A DNA stretch of 64,000 bases from JACCXE01 sp963718605 (GTDB lineage Bacteria > Actinomycetota > Acidimicrobiia > Acidimicrobiales > JACCXE01), in the NCBI GenBank assembly GCA_963718605.1, contig OY970363.1, forward strand, positions 2,542,001-2,606,000, written 5' to 3'. The notes below the pieces were generated by a model. It had not been told where the DNA came from. It ran no database searches and saw only the letters and a list, made by a program, of their open reading frames with translations. A program made the position numbers and the translations under genes. This document shows positions 52,693 to 61,340 of the stretch, in pieces (position 1 is the first letter of the stretch; each line of letters opens with the position of its first letter).

Positions 52693-54096
52693 TTAGACGT
52701 CCTTCGGATTCGCGAAGTGGCCGGCGATGGCGGTGGCGGCCGCGACCGCGGGGGAGACGAGATGCGTGCGCCCGCCGGGCCCTTGGCGGCCCTCGAAGTT
52801 GCGATTCGACGTGGACGCGGCGCGCTCGCCTGGCGCCAGCTTGTCGGGGTTCATCGCGAGGCACATCGAACAGCCGGCGCCCCGCCACTCGAAGCCGGCG
52901 GCGGTGAACACCTTGTCGAGCCCCTCCGCTTCGGCGACTTCTTTGACCACGTTCGAGCCGGGCACAACGAGGGCGCGGACTCCCTTGGCAACCTTCTTGC
53001 CGTCGAGCACCGCTGCCGCCGCCCGTAGGTCTTCGATGCGAGCGTTCGTGCAGCTGCCGATGAACACGGTGTCGACGGCGATGTCGCGCATCGGAGTGTT
53101 CTCGGTGAGGCCCATGTATTCGAGGGCGCGGGCGGCGGCGTTGCGCGCGATCGGATCGGCGAACGACTCAGGGGTGGGGACGCGCCCAGATAGCGGGATC
53201 ACCTGGCCGGGGTTCGTGCCCCACGTCACCTGCGGCTCGATGTCCGCCGCGTTGAGTTCGACGGTCTTGTCGAAGGACGCACCGTCATCGGTTTGCAGCG
53301 TGCGCCAGTCGTCCAGCGCCGCTTCCCAATCCTTGCCCTTCGGCGCGTGTCGCCGACCGTCGAGGTAGGCGAAGGTGATGTCGTCCGGCGCGACCATGCC
53401 GGCCCGGGCGCCGGCCTCGATGCTCATGTTGCAGAGCGTCATGCGGCCTTCCATCGACAGGCCGCGGATCGCCGAACCGCGATATTCGATAACCGAGCCG
53501 ATGCCGCCGCCGGTATCGAGCTTGCCGATGATTGCGAGCGTGACGTCCTTCGCGGTGACGCCCGGCGGGAGTTCGCCGTTCACCACGACCGCGAGTGTTT
53601 TGGCCTCGCGCTGGGGGAGGGTCTGGGTGGCGAGCACGTGCTCGACCTCGCTCGTGCCGATCCCGAACGCCAGCGCGCCGAAGGCTCCGTGCGTGGACGT
53701 ATGGCTATCGCCGCACACGATCGTCATGCCGGGCTGGGTGAGGCCCTGTTCGGGGCCGATGATGTGGACGATGCCCGCGTCCTTGTGGCCCATCGGGTAG
53801 AGCGTGATGCCAAACTCTTTGCAGTTCTCGGCGAGCACCTCCATCTGACGGGCACTGATCGGATCCCTTACCGGCTCGAGCAGATTCGTGGTCGGCACGT
53901 TGTGGTCCATCGTCGCCAGCGTGAGGTCGGGCCGGCGCACGGTGCGACCGCCTAGGCGCAGGCCGTCGAACGCCTGTGGGGACGTGACCTCGTGGATGAG
54001 GTGGAGGTCGATGAACAGGAGGTCGGGCTCATTGGGAGCGGAGTGCACGACGTGGCGCTCCCACACTTTCTCGCTCAGCGTCTTCTTCGTAGCCAT
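52693..54096 (-). CDS. leuC: 3-isopropylmalate dehydratase large subunit
   Basis: Protein of 467 residues. Aconitase-type fold with [4Fe-4S] cysteines in IGSCTNARIEDL and AGCSMCLAMN; VCGDSHTSTHGAFGALAFGIGTSEVEHVLATQTL is the best block. ATG 54096 was chosen because KTLSEKVWERHVV is the family start; the frame remains open to 54618 only as a shadow of the IclR gene. It is divergent from the IclR regulator with 38 nt between start codons. Confidence 0.96.
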   Translation of the reverse strand: MATKKTLSEKVWERHVVHSAPNEPDLLFIDLHLIHEVTSPQAFDGLRLGGRTVRRPDLTLATMDHNVPTTNLLEPVRDPISARQMEVLAENCKEFGITLYPMGHKDAGIVHIIGPEQGLTQPGMTIVCGDSHTSTHGAFGALAFGIGTSEVEHVLATQTLPQREAKTLAVVVNGELPPGVTAKDVTLAIIGKLDTGGGIGSVIEYRGSAIRGLSMEGRMTLCNMSIEAGARAGMVAPDDITFAYLDGRRHAPKGKDWEAALDDWRTLQTDDGASFDKTVELNAADIEPQVTWGTNPGQVIPLSGRVPTPESFADPIARNAAARALEYMGLTENTPMRDIAVDTVFIGSCTNARIEDLRAAAAVLDGKKVAKGVRALVVPGSNVVKEVAEAEGLDKVFTAAGFEWRGAGCSMCLAMNPDKLAPGERAASTSNRNFEGRQGPGGRTHLVSPAVAAATAIAGHFANPKDV

Positions 54097-54119
54097 TTGA
54101 ACCGTCTCACAATCTGGGA

Positions 54120-54148
54120 TAACGTTCCCGAACAGTGGAACGAACAGT
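54120..54148. promoter_or_regulatory. leuC / IclR regulator divergent control region
   Basis: TAACGT at 54120-54125 is a -10 9 nt before the regulator GTG. It overlaps the inverted repeat GTTCC-N8-GGAAC (54124-54141), and CGAACAGT occurs at 54129-54136 and again at 54141-54148, a 12-nt period. The elements straddle the regulator start codon and could bind the regulator itself. Confidence 0.5.
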
Positions 54149-54761
54149 AACGACTGTGGGCGTGCTCGACAAGTCGGTCGCCGTGCTCGACGCGTTGGCG
54201 GCCGGCCCGATGGCGCTGGCAGAACTTGCCCCCGCCGCCGGCCTTCCCCGCGCCACGGCCCATCGCCTCGCTGTTGCACTCGAGGCGCACGGCTTTGTTG
54301 ACCGCGACGCCGAGGGGCGGTTCGTGCTCGGCCCCCGTCTCGTGGGTAGCGACCTCGTCTCGGTGGCCGCGCCGATCGTGGCCGCGCTGCGCGACCGCAC
54401 CGGCGAAAGCGCACAGCTTTACGTGCGCCGGGGCGACACGCGGGTGTGCGTGCTGGCCGCCGAGTCGCCCCACTCCTTGCGCACGATCGTGGCCGTCGGT
54501 TCCGTGCTGCCCTTGGCGCGCGGTTCGGCCGGCAAGGTGCTGCGGGGCGAAACCGCGGCCACTGGCTGGCTCGCCAGCGTCGAGGAACGCGAAGCGGGTG
54601 TGGCGTCGGTGAGCGCACCGGTAATCAATCACGGTGAAGTCGTCGCCGCGGTGTCGGTGTCCGGCCCGGTAGACCGGCTCGGTCGCGCGCCCGGCCGGAA
54701 ACACGGCGACGCCGTAAATACCGCCGCCCTCGACATCGAACGGGCTCTACTGCACGAGTGA
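54135..54761 (+). CDS. IclR family regulator (NdgR/LtbR-like)
   Basis: Protein of 208 residues. An N-terminal winged helix (VLDKSVAVLDALAAGPMALAELAPAAGLPRATAHRLAVALEAHGFV) is joined to a shortened IclR effector domain (RTGESAQLYVRRGDTRVCVLAAESPHSLRT, PLARGSAGKVL). In actinobacteria NdgR/LtbR of this type lies divergent from leuCD and represses it, with leucine-linked control. The same arrangement here gives the assignment weight. GTG 54135 is probably translated without a leader. Its stop overlaps the MATE start. Confidence 0.9.
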   Translation: MERTVTTVGVLDKSVAVLDALAAGPMALAELAPAAGLPRATAHRLAVALEAHGFVDRDAEGRFVLGPRLVGSDLVSVAAPIVAALRDRTGESAQLYVRRGDTRVCVLAAESPHSLRTIVAVGSVLPLARGSAGKVLRGETAATGWLASVEEREAGVASVSAPVINHGEVVAAVSVSGPVDRLGRAPGRKHGDAVNTAALDIERALLHE

Positions 54762-56062
54762 CGAACGACGCTGCGCGCGCGGTCGACCGGCGCCTCCTCG
54801 CCATTGCGGTGCCGGCGTTGTTCACACTGGCTGCCGAACCGCTCTACGTCCTGGCCGACACAGGGATCGTCGGTCATCTCGGCACGGGTTCGCTTGCTGG
54901 GCTCGGTCTCGCGTCGATCGTGCTGACCACCTCGTCGGGTTTATGCAACGTGTTGACGTGGGGCACGACGAGTCGCGTCGGTTTCTTGCGAGGGGCTGGA
55001 GACGAAGCCGGCATCGGACGCGTCGCGGCCACCGTGCTGTGGCTCGCGTTGGTGCTCGGCGGAGTGATCGCGGCGTTGCTCATCGTCGGCGCGCCGGTCA
55101 TCAACCGCGCGCTGGGCGGTGAGGGCACGGTGCTGCACCAAGCCACCACGTACCTGCGGATCGGCGCGCTCGGCCTGCCGGCGCTGCTGCTGGCCTGGGC
55201 CGGGCAAGGCGTGGCTCGCGGCGAAGGTGACACCCGCGGCCCACTCGCGGTGGTGATCGCCGCGAACGTCGTCAACCTCCTGCTCGAAGTGCTTTTCGTG
55301 TACGTGTTCGATTGGGGCATCGCCGGTTCGGCCTGGGGCACCGTCGCCGCGCAGTGGGCCGCCGCCGCGGTCTTCGCGGTCCGGTTGTTGCGCCGCTCCG
55401 GCGGCCACCTGCGCCCTGACGGCGACGAACTACGTGGCCTCGCTCATGTCAGCAGCAACCTGGTGATCCGTACCGGCGCGTTGTTCGCGTCGCTCACGAT
55501 CGCATCGGCGGTCGCCGCGCGGATCGACGCGGTGTCACTCGCCGCCCATCAAGTGCTCGCCCAACTCAACCTGTTCGCCGCCTTCGTGATCGACGCCGCC
55601 GCGATCGCGGCGCAGGCCCTGATCGCCGAAGCCGCGGGGGCCCGGGATGCCGCGCGGCTCGACCTCGTCGTACGGCGCGCCGCCCGTCTTACGGCGATCA
55701 GCGCCACGTCCTTGTTCGTCGTATTACTTGCGGGCTGGCGGGTGTTGCCGGCGGTATTCAGTAGCGACGCACGGGTGGTCGACGCGGTCGCGGCCGTGAT
55801 GCCGATCGTTGCGCTGATGCAATTCCCCGGTGGTGCCGCGTACCTGCTCGACGGAGTGGTGATGGGCGAGGGCGACTTCGTTACCGCGAAGTGGTCGACG
55901 CTGGCCGGAATGGTCGTCTTTGCGATTCCTGCCGTCGCTGTATTGGCGCGCCCGTCGTTGGGCTTGCGGGTGCTTTGGTTGGGCCTCGTCGCGTGGGCGG
56001 CGGCGCGCGCACTGGTGAACGCGACCGCATTGAGGCGCGACCGCGCCACACTGGTTGCGTAA
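54758..56062 (+). CDS. MATE family efflux transporter (DinF-like)
   Basis: Protein of 434 residues with 12 membrane segments in two related halves. IAVPALFTLAAEPLYVLADTGIVGHLGTGSLAGLGLAS at the start and GGHLRPDGDELRGLAHVSSNLVIRTGALFASL at the middle are the MATE/DinF pattern. It should export drugs or metabolites against Na+ or H+. It is coupled to the IclR gene (GTGA overlap) and to the Kelch gene by 1 nt, so it may share control with leuCD. Confidence 0.9.
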   Translation: MTNDAARAVDRRLLAIAVPALFTLAAEPLYVLADTGIVGHLGTGSLAGLGLASIVLTTSSGLCNVLTWGTTSRVGFLRGAGDEAGIGRVAATVLWLALVLGGVIAALLIVGAPVINRALGGEGTVLHQATTYLRIGALGLPALLLAWAGQGVARGEGDTRGPLAVVIAANVVNLLLEVLFVYVFDWGIAGSAWGTVAAQWAAAAVFAVRLLRRSGGHLRPDGDELRGLAHVSSNLVIRTGALFASLTIASAVAARIDAVSLAAHQVLAQLNLFAAFVIDAAAIAAQALIAEAAGARDAARLDLVVRRAARLTAISATSLFVVLLAGWRVLPAVFSSDARVVDAVAAVMPIVALMQFPGGAAYLLDGVVMGEGDFVTAKWSTLAGMVVFAIPAVAVLARPSLGLRVLWLGLVAWAAARALVNATALRRDRATLVA

Positions 56063-57195
56063 TGGGATCGATTCGGCGGACGTTCGCTCCATCGTTGGCT
56101 GTCGCAGTTCTTGCCGCGGCTGGACTCAGCGCGTGTGGCAGCGGCGGCAACGTCGACGCCGAGACGCCCACGACCCGCCGCAGTCGGTTCCCGGCCGCGG
56201 TGGTTTCCACCACGACACCGGATGTCACTACGCCGTTTGGGGGAACGGTCGCAAGCACGAGCACGACCAAGCCCGCAGCACGCGCGACCACGACCCTCGT
56301 CTCAGCCAAGACCACGACGACGGACCCGGCGCCGGTACGCAACCGTCCCGCCGCGACGCGGATGCCCTCGCCGCGCACCGCCGTAGGTAGCGCGGCATGG
56401 CAAGGCCTCGTTGTCGTCGCGGGCGGCAGAGACAGCGCCGGAAACGCGTCGGCCCGCGTCGACGCGTACAACGCGGGCACCGGTGCATGGAGCCGCGCCC
56501 CCGACCTGCCGCAGGCGCTAAGCGATGTCGCGCTCGGTGTTCAGGGCGATGACCTGTGGGCAGTGGGCGGCTTCGGTACCGAGGGTGATCAAAAGATCGC
56601 GCAGGCCACGACGTACCACTTCCACCCGGGCGACACCGCGTGGAAGTCCGGCCCGCTACTGAAGACGGCGCGCGCCGGCGTGGCGCTGGCCACGCTCAAC
56701 GATGCGCTGATCGTGATGGGTGGCCAAACCACAGACGGCGGCACGCTCGACACGGTCGAAACGCTCGGTGTCGGCGACAGCGATTGGAAGGTCGGCACGC
56801 CGCTCACGCAAAAGCGGGCGTACGCGTCGGCAGTCGTGGGTGGGGGACGGGTCTACGCGATCGGTGGCCGCACCGACGGCGTCACCTCCGCGCTCGACAA
56901 GGTCGAGTCGTGGAGGCCGGGCGACGGCTGGCGGGCCGAGGAGTCCCTCAAAACGAAGCGGGCACGGGCCGGCGCATCCGGGCTTTGCGTCGCCGGCGGC
57001 GAGAACACCGATGGAGCGGTCGCCAGTGTCGAGTGCCTGGCGGCGCGGAAGTGGACGACGCGGTTCCAGATGGCGACGCCGCGGCACGGCCTGGCCGTGG
57101 TCACGCTCGACGGCTGGCTTCACCTGATCGGTGGCGGGCCGTCCTCCGGGCCGTCGGTAAGCGCGGCCCACGAGATCTTCGACCTCGGCGGTTAG
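56062..57195 (+). CDS. Kelch-repeat lipoprotein
   Basis: Protein of 377 residues. A lipobox ends at Cys25 (LSAC). A Thr/Ser/Pro/Ala-rich linker (about 30-100) precedes five or so Kelch-like blades of about 50 residues (VVVAGGRDSAGNASARVDAYNAGTGAWSRAPDLP, DLWAVGGFGTEGDQ, VYAIGGRTDGVTSALDKVESWRPGDGWR, LHLIGGGPSSGPSVSAAHEIFDL), which should form a propeller outside the membrane. Ligand unknown. It overlaps the MATE stop by 1 nt (TAATG) and converges on greA. Confidence 0.85.
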   Translation: MGSIRRTFAPSLAVAVLAAAGLSACGSGGNVDAETPTTRRSRFPAAVVSTTTPDVTTPFGGTVASTSTTKPAARATTTLVSAKTTTTDPAPVRNRPAATRMPSPRTAVGSAAWQGLVVVAGGRDSAGNASARVDAYNAGTGAWSRAPDLPQALSDVALGVQGDDLWAVGGFGTEGDQKIAQATTYHFHPGDTAWKSGPLLKTARAGVALATLNDALIVMGGQTTDGGTLDTVETLGVGDSDWKVGTPLTQKRAYASAVVGGGRVYAIGGRTDGVTSALDKVESWRPGDGWRAEESLKTKRARAGASGLCVAGGENTDGAVASVECLAARKWTTRFQMATPRHGLAVVTLDGWLHLIGGGPSSGPSVSAAHEIFDLGG

Positions 57196-57201
57196 TCCGA
57201 C

Positions 57202-57669
57202 CTAGGCAGTTATCTCGACGACTTCGACGCGCATCTTTGACCCGTTCGGTGTGTCGTACTCGACTACGTCGCCGACCTTGTGGCCGAGCAGCGCGGCGCC
57301 CAGCGGCGAACCCGGCGAGGCGACTTCGATGCCCTCGCGGCGTTCCTCGATCGAACCGAGGAGGTACTGCTCGACCGTGTCGTCGCCCTCGTAACGAATC
57401 CCCACGACGCATCCGGTGATCACTTCGTCGCCTATCGCGACGTCGACGATCTCGGCTTGGTCCAGCAACGCCTCGAGTTTGCGGATGCGCGCCTCCATGT
57501 GACCTTGCGCGTCTTTGGCGGCGTGGTAGTCGCCGTTCTCCGACAGATCGCCGAGCGCGCGCGCGGCTTCGATCGCTTGAGCGATCTCGACGCGGCCGAC
57601 ACCGGTGAGCTCGGCGAGCTCAGCGGAAAGGCGTTCGTGTGCTTCTCGGGACAGTTGTGCAGGCGACAT
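57202..57669 (-). CDS. greA: Transcription elongation factor GreA
   Basis: Protein of 155 residues. The N-terminal coiled coil carries the acidic tip GDLSENGDYHAAKDAQGHMEARI, whose Asp and Glu enter the RNA polymerase channel to trigger cleavage of backtracked RNA. The C-terminal domain ends SPLGAALLGHKVGDVVEYDTPNGSKMRVEVVEI. It rescues stalled polymerase. On its strand TAGCCT (57679-57684) is 9 nt before the ATG, another probable leaderless start. Confidence 0.95.
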   Translation of the reverse strand: MSPAQLSREAHERLSAELAELTGVGRVEIAQAIEAARALGDLSENGDYHAAKDAQGHMEARIRKLEALLDQAEIVDVAIGDEVITGCVVGIRYEGDDTVEQYLLGSIEERREGIEVASPGSPLGAALLGHKVGDVVEYDTPNGSKMRVEVVEITA

Positions 57670-57704
57670 AGCGCCACGAGGCTACAGGCAGCGTCAAAAC
57701 GTTC

Positions 57705-57710
57705 TAAACT
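57705..57710 (+). promoter_or_regulatory. -10 element of the leuB leader
   Basis: TAAACT lies 8 nt before the leader peptide ATG at 57719, so transcription should start at or near that ATG. No convincing -35 was found. Confidence 0.5.
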
Positions 57711-57718
57711 CTTCGGCG

Positions 57719-57751
57719 ATGCACAGCTCCGTCGTAATTATCATCACGTAG
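57719..57751 (+). CDS. leuB-ilvE-cimA leader peptide (attenuation)
   Basis: A 10-codon frame reads MHSSVVIIIT and stops at TAG 57749-57751. Five Val and Ile codons in a row (GTC GTA ATT ATC ATC) form the control region. It precedes two hairpins and leuB, the same plan as the ilvBNC leader. Confidence 0.87.
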   Translation: MHSSVVIIIT

Positions 57752-57777
57752 CACTTCTGCGACCATCGCAGAAGTGC
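57751..57777 (+). promoter_or_regulatory. Pause hairpin in leu leader
   Basis: GCACTTCTGCG at 57751-57761 pairs perfectly with CGCAGAAGTGC at 57767-57777, loop ACCAT. The first base is the last base of the leader stop codon, so ribosome position should decide whether it forms. Confidence 0.65.
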
Positions 57778-57780
57778 TTC

Positions 57781-57810
57781 ACCGTCCCCCTTCCAAGGTG
57801 GACGGTTTTT
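57781..57810 (+). terminator. leuB attenuator terminator
   Basis: ACCGTCC at 57781-57787 pairs with GGACGGT at 57800-57806; the loop can form an inner CTT/AAG stem. A run of T follows (57806-57810). It lies just before leuB. Confidence 0.75.
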
Positions 57811-57829
57811 CATTTCTAAGGGAGTTTTT

Positions 57830-58816
57830 GTGACGCACCGAGTGGCAGTTATCGCAGGGGACGGGATTGGTCCTGACATCACCGCGGCTGCGCTCAAGGT
57901 TGTAGCGGCGGCCGGTGTCGAGCTGGACACCACCGTCTTCGATGTCGGCGCCGACCGGTTCCTGCGTGACGGCCACGTCCTAGACGACGACGACCTCGCC
58001 GCGATCGCGGCGCACGACGCGATATTGAAGGGCCCGCTCGGCCCCCCGATCGGCGACACCAAGATTCCGGGCGGCACGATTGAGCGCGGGATCATCCTCA
58101 AGCTGCGATTCGCGCTCGACCAGTACATCAACTTCCGGCCGTTCGAAGGCAACGACCTTGACTTCGTCGTTATCCGCGAAAACACCGAAGGCAGCTACGC
58201 GGGCGAAGGCGGCTTCCTGCGGAAGGGCACGCCGTACGAGGTTGCGACGCAGGGCTCGGTGAACACGCGTCACGGCGTCGAGCGGTGCGTGCGGTACGCG
58301 TTCGAGCTGGCGATGACCCGGCAACGCCGTCACCTCACCCTCGTCCACAAGACGAACGTGCTCACCTTCGCCGGCGACCTGTGGTCGCGCACGTTCAACG
58401 AAGTCGCGGCCGAGTACCCGGACGTGAAGACGGCGTACAACCACGTCGACGCCGCGTGCATCTACTTCGTAGAAGACCCGGGCCGTTACGACGTAGTGGT
58501 AACCGACAACCTGTTCGGCGACATCCTCACCGACCTCGCCGGTGCGGTAGTCGGCGGTGTCGGGCTCGCCGGCACCGGCAACCTGAACCCTGACCGCACC
58601 ACGCCGTCGATGTTCGAGCCCGTGCACGGCTCGGCCCACGACGCGCTCGGTACCGACAAAGTGAACGCAACCGCGCAGATCATGGCGGCCGCGTTGATGC
58701 TCGAGTTCCTGGGCGAGGCCGACGCCGGCGCCCGCATCCGCGAAGCAGTGGCCAGCGTGCTGGCGACCAATCCCGTTCCGTCCACCATTGGCGACGCCGT
58801 CGCCGCCGCCCTTTAA
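57830..58816 (+). CDS. leuB: 3-isopropylmalate dehydrogenase
   Basis: Protein of 328 residues of the isocitrate/isopropylmalate dehydrogenase family. VAVIAGDGIGPDITAAALKV starts it; LKLRFALDQYINFRPFEG and FVVIRENTEGSYAGEGG hold substrate-binding Arg and Glu; VVTDNLFGDILTDLAGAVVGGVGLAGTGNLNP carries metal Asp residues. It oxidises isopropylmalate (leucine) and, with CimA present, probably also methylmalate (isoleucine). The GTG 57830 has AAGGGAG at 57818-57824, needed because the leader separates it from the promoter. Confidence 0.93.
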   Translation: MTHRVAVIAGDGIGPDITAAALKVVAAAGVELDTTVFDVGADRFLRDGHVLDDDDLAAIAAHDAILKGPLGPPIGDTKIPGGTIERGIILKLRFALDQYINFRPFEGNDLDFVVIRENTEGSYAGEGGFLRKGTPYEVATQGSVNTRHGVERCVRYAFELAMTRQRRHLTLVHKTNVLTFAGDLWSRTFNEVAAEYPDVKTAYNHVDAACIYFVEDPGRYDVVVTDNLFGDILTDLAGAVVGGVGLAGTGNLNPDRTTPSMFEPVHGSAHDALGTDKVNATAQIMAAALMLEFLGEADAGARIREAVASVLATNPVPSTIGDAVAAAL

Positions 58817-58825
58817 GGAGTCGCA

Positions 58826-59743
58826 GTGCCTATTACCCCTTCAGAAAAGATTTGGATGGACGGCGAGCTCGTCGACTGGGCCGACGCCAAGGTGCACGTG
58901 TTGACGCACACGCTGCACTACGGCTCGGGCGTGTTCGAGGGCGTCCGCGCGTACAAGACGTCGCAGGGGCCGGCGGTGTTCCGTCTCACCGACCACATCG
59001 TGCGACTGTTCGACTCAGCGAAGATCCTCTCGATGGACATCCCGTTCACCGTCGACGAGTTGATCGAGGCCACGAAGAAGACCGTCGACGTCAACCAGCT
59101 CGACGAGTGCTACATCCGACCGCTCGTGTACCTCGGTTACGGCGAGATGGGTCTGAACCCGCTGCCGTGCACGGTGAACGTGTCGATTGCGGTGTGGCCG
59201 TGGGGCTCGTACCTCGGTGAGGAGGGTCTGGCCAAGGGCGTGAAGATGAAGATCAGCTCGTGGCAGCGCCACGATCCGAACGCGATGCCGCCCGCCGCGA
59301 AGATGACCGGCATGTACATCAACTCGTCGCTCGCGAAGGTCGAAGCGCTGCGCGCGGGTTACGACGAGGCGATCTTGCTGTCGCCCCAGGGCTACGTGTC
59401 GGAGTGCACGGGTGAGAACATCTTCATCGTCAAGCGGGGCAAGATCATCACGCCGCCGGTTTCGGCTGGCGCGCTCGAAGGCATCACGCAGGATTCGGTG
59501 TTCACGATCGCCCGCGACCTCGGCTACGAGGTGCAGGTGGGCAACCTGCTGCGCTCCGACCTCTACACGTGCGACGAGGCCTTCTGCACCGGTACGGCGG
59601 CTGAAGTCGTGCCGATTCGTTCGGTGGATGACCGCGAGATCGGTGACCGCGGGCCGATTACCACGGCGATCCAGGCTGCCTACTTCGCGGCCGTGCGCGG
59701 CGAGACCGATCGCTACAAAGACTGGAACGAACATGTCCGGTGA
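58826..59743 (+). CDS. ilvE: Branched-chain amino acid aminotransferase
   Basis: Protein of 305 residues of PLP fold type IV. LHYGSGVFEGVRAYKT, YIRPLVYLGYGEMG, the catalytic Lys in AAKMTGMYINSSLAKVEA, YVSECTGENIFIV and FCTGTAAEVVPI are typical. It carries out the last step to valine, leucine and isoleucine. It starts 9 nt after leuB and its 3' end overlaps cimA by 11 nt. Confidence 0.94.
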   Translation: MPITPSEKIWMDGELVDWADAKVHVLTHTLHYGSGVFEGVRAYKTSQGPAVFRLTDHIVRLFDSAKILSMDIPFTVDELIEATKKTVDVNQLDECYIRPLVYLGYGEMGLNPLPCTVNVSIAVWPWGSYLGEEGLAKGVKMKISSWQRHDPNAMPPAAKMTGMYINSSLAKVEALRAGYDEAILLSPQGYVSECTGENIFIVKRGKIITPPVSAGALEGITQDSVFTIARDLGYEVQVGNLLRSDLYTCDEAFCTGTAAEVVPIRSVDDREIGDRGPITTAIQAAYFAAVRGETDRYKDWNEHVR

Positions 59744-61328
59744 TGGCGGCGTAGTACTCCCGAAGTCGGTAGAGATCTACGACACGACGCTGCGCGATGG
59801 CGCGCAACTCGAAGGCATCTCGCTCACCGTTGACGACAAGCTGCGCATCGCCGAGCAGTTGGACTGGCTCGGCGTGCATTTCATCGAAGGCGGGTGGCCT
59901 GGTTCCAACGCGAAGGATGACGAGTTCTTCCGTCGCGCGCAGACCGAACTCAAGCTCGACACCTCCAAGATGGTGGCGTTCGGTTCGACGCGCCGGAAGG
60001 CGGGCAAGGTCGACAGCGACGACACGCTGCGCCACCTCATCGAGGCCGGCACCGAGACCGTCTGCATCGTCGGCAAGAGCAGCGAGTACCACGTGGTCAG
60101 CGCGCTCGAGACCGATCTCGATGAGGGCGTCGCGATGGTGGCCGACTCGGTCGAATTCCTTGCCGGCAACGGCCTGCGCGTGATGCTCGACGCCGAGCAC
60201 TTCTTCGACGGCTACCGCGACAACCCCGAGTTCACGATGCGGGTCCTCGAGGGCGCGGTAATGAAGGGTGCCACGCATCTCGTCTTGTGCGACACGAACG
60301 GCGGCTCGCTTCCGTCCGACGTCGAAGCCGCCGTGAGCGCGGTCGTGGCGCACTTCAAGGACGACGTGGTTATCGGAGTGCACTTGCACGACGACGCCGG
60401 TTGTGGCGTCGCCAACGCATTGGCGGGCGTGCGCGCCGGCGCGCGCCAGGTGCAGGGCACGATCAACGGCTACGGCGAACGCACGGGCAACTGCAACCTC
60501 ACCACGATCATCCCGAACCTCACCCTCAAGATGGGTGTCGAGACGATCCCGCGGGACCGGCTTGAGCGGCTCACGCCGGTCAGCCACCACGTGGCCGAAT
60601 TGGTGAACATGCCGTTGCACCCACAGTCGCCCTACGTCGGCCAGTCCGCGTTCGCGCACAAGGCCGGTCTGCATACGTCTGCGATCGCAAAGCGACCCGA
60701 CGCGTACGAGCACGTACCGCCGGCGTCGGTTGGAAACGGCACGCGCTTCGTCGTGTCGGAGTTGGCGGGCAAGTCGACGCTGCTGTTGAAGGCGAAGGAA
60801 CTCGGCCTCGATCTGGACGGGCCGGCGCTCACCGAGACCATCGACACGCTCAAGCGGCTCGAGCACGAGGGCTACCACTTCGAGGCCGCCGACGGTTCGC
60901 TCGAGCTGCTGATGCGGCGTGCCGCGGGATGGGAGCAAGAGTTCTTCCGCCTCGAGTCGTTCCGTGTGATCGCCGACGAGCGCGGCGAGGGCGGCTTTTC
61001 CACCGAGGCGACGGTGAAGTTGTTCATCGGCAACCGTCGCTTGGTCGAGACCGCGGAAGGCGACGGACCGGTCAGCGCACTCGACAAAGCGCTGCGCCAG
61101 GCGATCGGCGCGTCGTACCCGGCGCTCGCACGCATCCACCTGACGGACTACAAGGTGCGCATCCTCGACAGCGACAAGGGCACGGGCGCGGTTACCCGCG
61201 TGCTGCTCGACTCGACCAACGGCGAACGCTCGTGGTCGACGATCGGCGTGTCCGAAAACATCATCGAGGCGTCCTGGCAAGCCCTGCAGGACTCGCTTGT
61301 CTACGGCCTGCTCCACACGACCGAATAG
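59733..61328 (+). CDS. cimA: (R)-citramalate synthase
   Basis: Protein of 531 residues of the LeuA/CimA family. The TIM barrel starts VEIYDTTLRDGAQLEGISL and has FIEGGWPGSNAKDDEFF, a signature of the CimA subfamily; metal His residues are in GVHLHDDAGCGVANAL; the C-terminal domain after about 390 resembles the LeuA regulatory domain. It condenses pyruvate with acetyl-CoA to give citramalate, the threonine-free start of isoleucine synthesis. No leuA is in the window. ATG 59733 is used inside the ilvE end. Confidence 0.93.
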   Translation: MSGDGGVVLPKSVEIYDTTLRDGAQLEGISLTVDDKLRIAEQLDWLGVHFIEGGWPGSNAKDDEFFRRAQTELKLDTSKMVAFGSTRRKAGKVDSDDTLRHLIEAGTETVCIVGKSSEYHVVSALETDLDEGVAMVADSVEFLAGNGLRVMLDAEHFFDGYRDNPEFTMRVLEGAVMKGATHLVLCDTNGGSLPSDVEAAVSAVVAHFKDDVVIGVHLHDDAGCGVANALAGVRAGARQVQGTINGYGERTGNCNLTTIIPNLTLKMGVETIPRDRLERLTPVSHHVAELVNMPLHPQSPYVGQSAFAHKAGLHTSAIAKRPDAYEHVPPASVGNGTRFVVSELAGKSTLLLKAKELGLDLDGPALTETIDTLKRLEHEGYHFEAADGSLELLMRRAAGWEQEFFRLESFRVIADERGEGGFSTEATVKLFIGNRRLVETAEGDGPVSALDKALRQAIGASYPALARIHLTDYKVRILDSDKGTGAVTRVLLDSTNGERSWSTIGVSENIIEASWQALQDSLVYGLLHTTE

Positions 61329-61340
61329 CCTGGACTCCGT

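Noticed and set aside
54097..54618. Longer leuC start giving 641 residues
   Set aside because: The extra residues are antisense to the IclR regulator gene and have no homology; ATG 54096 gives the normal LeuC start.
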